Positions 6,538 to 7,283 of a stretch of 7,283 bases of DNA are shown here, piece by piece. This DNA comes from Thiotrichaceae bacterium (GTDB taxonomy: Bacteria > Pseudomonadota > Gammaproteobacteria > Thiotrichales > Thiotrichaceae). The translations under genes and the position numbers were made by a program. Below the pieces are notes generated by a model. That model saw only the letters and a program-made list of their open reading frames with translations. It was not told the origin of the DNA and ran no database searches. Location: positions 1 through 7,283 of the forward strand of contig JALVFC010000498.1 of the NCBI GenBank assembly GCA_027030285.1. The letters are read 5' to 3'. Position 1 is the stretch's first letter, and each line of letters opens with the position of its first letter.

Positions 6538-7283
6538 CTATGATCCAACCACGACCCAGCCGCCAACGATATATTTTTCTTTCCAGTTTTCGAGCAGTTG
6601 GTAAATCTGTTTTTTGGAACTGCTGACGCGGATTTCATGCTGCAAGGGCTCCTTGCGATTGGGGCTATAATTGGTGAGGTGCAACACATACGCAGGAAAA
6701 TCACGATCCGCTTTTTCCTTGTTGGTTTTCCACAGTAGCAATTTGCGTACCATGGTTTTTTCCTTTGCAGTTTTGGTAGCAACCACTCGTTCCAGCAAAG
6801 TGCTGACTGGTAGCACAAGTTCATCAGCGGCACGTTCCAGCTCCGGTATTTCAGTTATATCCGAGAGCTGAGACATTTTGACATCCTCACTATTGGCCTG
6901 TTTATCATCACGCACTCGCAAAAACTGGGGTGAAATAATGCTACACAGGGGCAGACGCCGTACACCTTCCCAGTGTTTTTGCTCTGCGTCCCATTCGATA
7001 ATCATGCGGTCTATGGTGCTGCCATGCGAGGTGCGTGAGATAATATCCAGGCAGGAGATTTCCACCACCAACCCCGGCTGGATCATCTGATAGGCAACAC
7101 GGTCTGAATTGACCTCGGCATATTCGCTCTCTACGACCTGTGGGTTAAGCTGCTTGAGCAATGCCACGCGCTGTTCATCACTAAAGCCGCCTCCCACACG
7201 CGCTACAATCTGAAAACTGCCATCAGCGCGAATCACCGCCAGCAACAGGCTGTGCAACATGCCAGCGCGATCATCTATGCCCT
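6538..7283 (-). CDS. ATP-dependent DNA ligase, C-terminal part (5' end outside window)
   Basis: The minus-strand frame is open to the right edge: seven codons (GIDDRAG) precede the first visible ATG at 7258-7260, so that ATG is internal and the gene is partial. The visible part looks like the OB-fold domain of ATP-dependent DNA ligases. DDRAGMLHSLLLAV and ARVGGGFSDEQR match the segment after motif V, GLVVEIS follows, and SPQFLRVRDDKQ is a good motif VI, whose Arg and Lys contact the ATP phosphates in known ligases. The nucleotidyltransferase domain with the active-site KxDG would lie outside the window. About 120 residues follow motif VI, including LLLWKTNKEK, FPAYVLHLTNYSPNRKEP and a terminal IVGGWVVVGS; I do not recognise this extension. 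There is a six-base gap to the downstream nuclease gene. Such ligases exist beside the NAD-dependent LigA in some bacteria. Confidence 0.75.
   Translation of the reverse strand, partial: GIDDRAGMLHSLLLAVIRADGSFQIVARVGGGFSDEQRVALLKQLNPQVVESEYAEVNSDRVAYQMIQPGLVVEISCLDIISRTSHGSTIDRMIIEWDAEQKHWEGVRRLPLCSIISPQFLRVRDDKQANSEDVKMSQLSDITEIPELERAADELVLPVSTLLERVVATKTAKEKTMVRKLLLWKTNKEKADRDFPAYVLHLTNYSPNRKEPLQHEIRVSSSKKQIYQLLENWKEKYIVGGWVVVGS

Overview
The window looks like chromosomal DNA of a beta- or gammaproteobacterium. The orotate phosphoribosyltransferase is the 213-residue enterobacterial-style form. The pyruvate dehydrogenase E1 is the long homodimeric type (887 residues, the same length I recall for E. 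coli AceE). The response regulator remnant is of the OmpR/PhoB kind. I cannot assign a genus from the sequence alone.

Layout. On the left, on the minus strand, pyrE (372-1013) reads toward a response-regulator gene that is broken off just after its phosphoacceptor aspartate. It is joined there to a fragment of an IS630-type transposase that runs to the window edge. A 160-base A+T-rich spacer (1014-1173) separates pyrE from the divergent aceE-aceF operon (1174-5177, plus strand), which encodes E1 and E2 of pyruvate dehydrogenase. The E3 gene (lpd), often found next in such operons, is absent. In its place is a gene-poor interval of about 640 bases (5178-5820). It holds a possible insertion-sequence end with a short ORF, a 48-codon N-terminal relic of a Fic-family protein on the minus strand, and a short unrecognised reading frame that overlaps the start of that relic by ATGA.

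On the right, on the minus strand, is a two-gene unit: the C-terminal part of an ATP-dependent DNA ligase (6538 to the right edge, 5' end outside the window), then, six bases later, an endonuclease/exonuclease/phosphatase-family nuclease (5821-6531). The ligase carries motif VI and then an extra C-terminal region of about 120 residues that I do not recognise.

How the parts work together. AceE and AceF form the decarboxylase and acetyltransferase of the complex feeding acetyl-CoA to the TCA cycle; E3 must come from elsewhere. PyrE makes OMP for pyrimidine synthesis. The ligase-nuclease pair suggests an accessory DNA-repair unit, which is an inference from families and gene order. Both flanks of the pyrE/aceEF core show decayed mobile or accessory genes. 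I see no tRNA, rRNA, CRISPR array or clearly new system; the ligase extension and the small decayed genes are the least explained parts.
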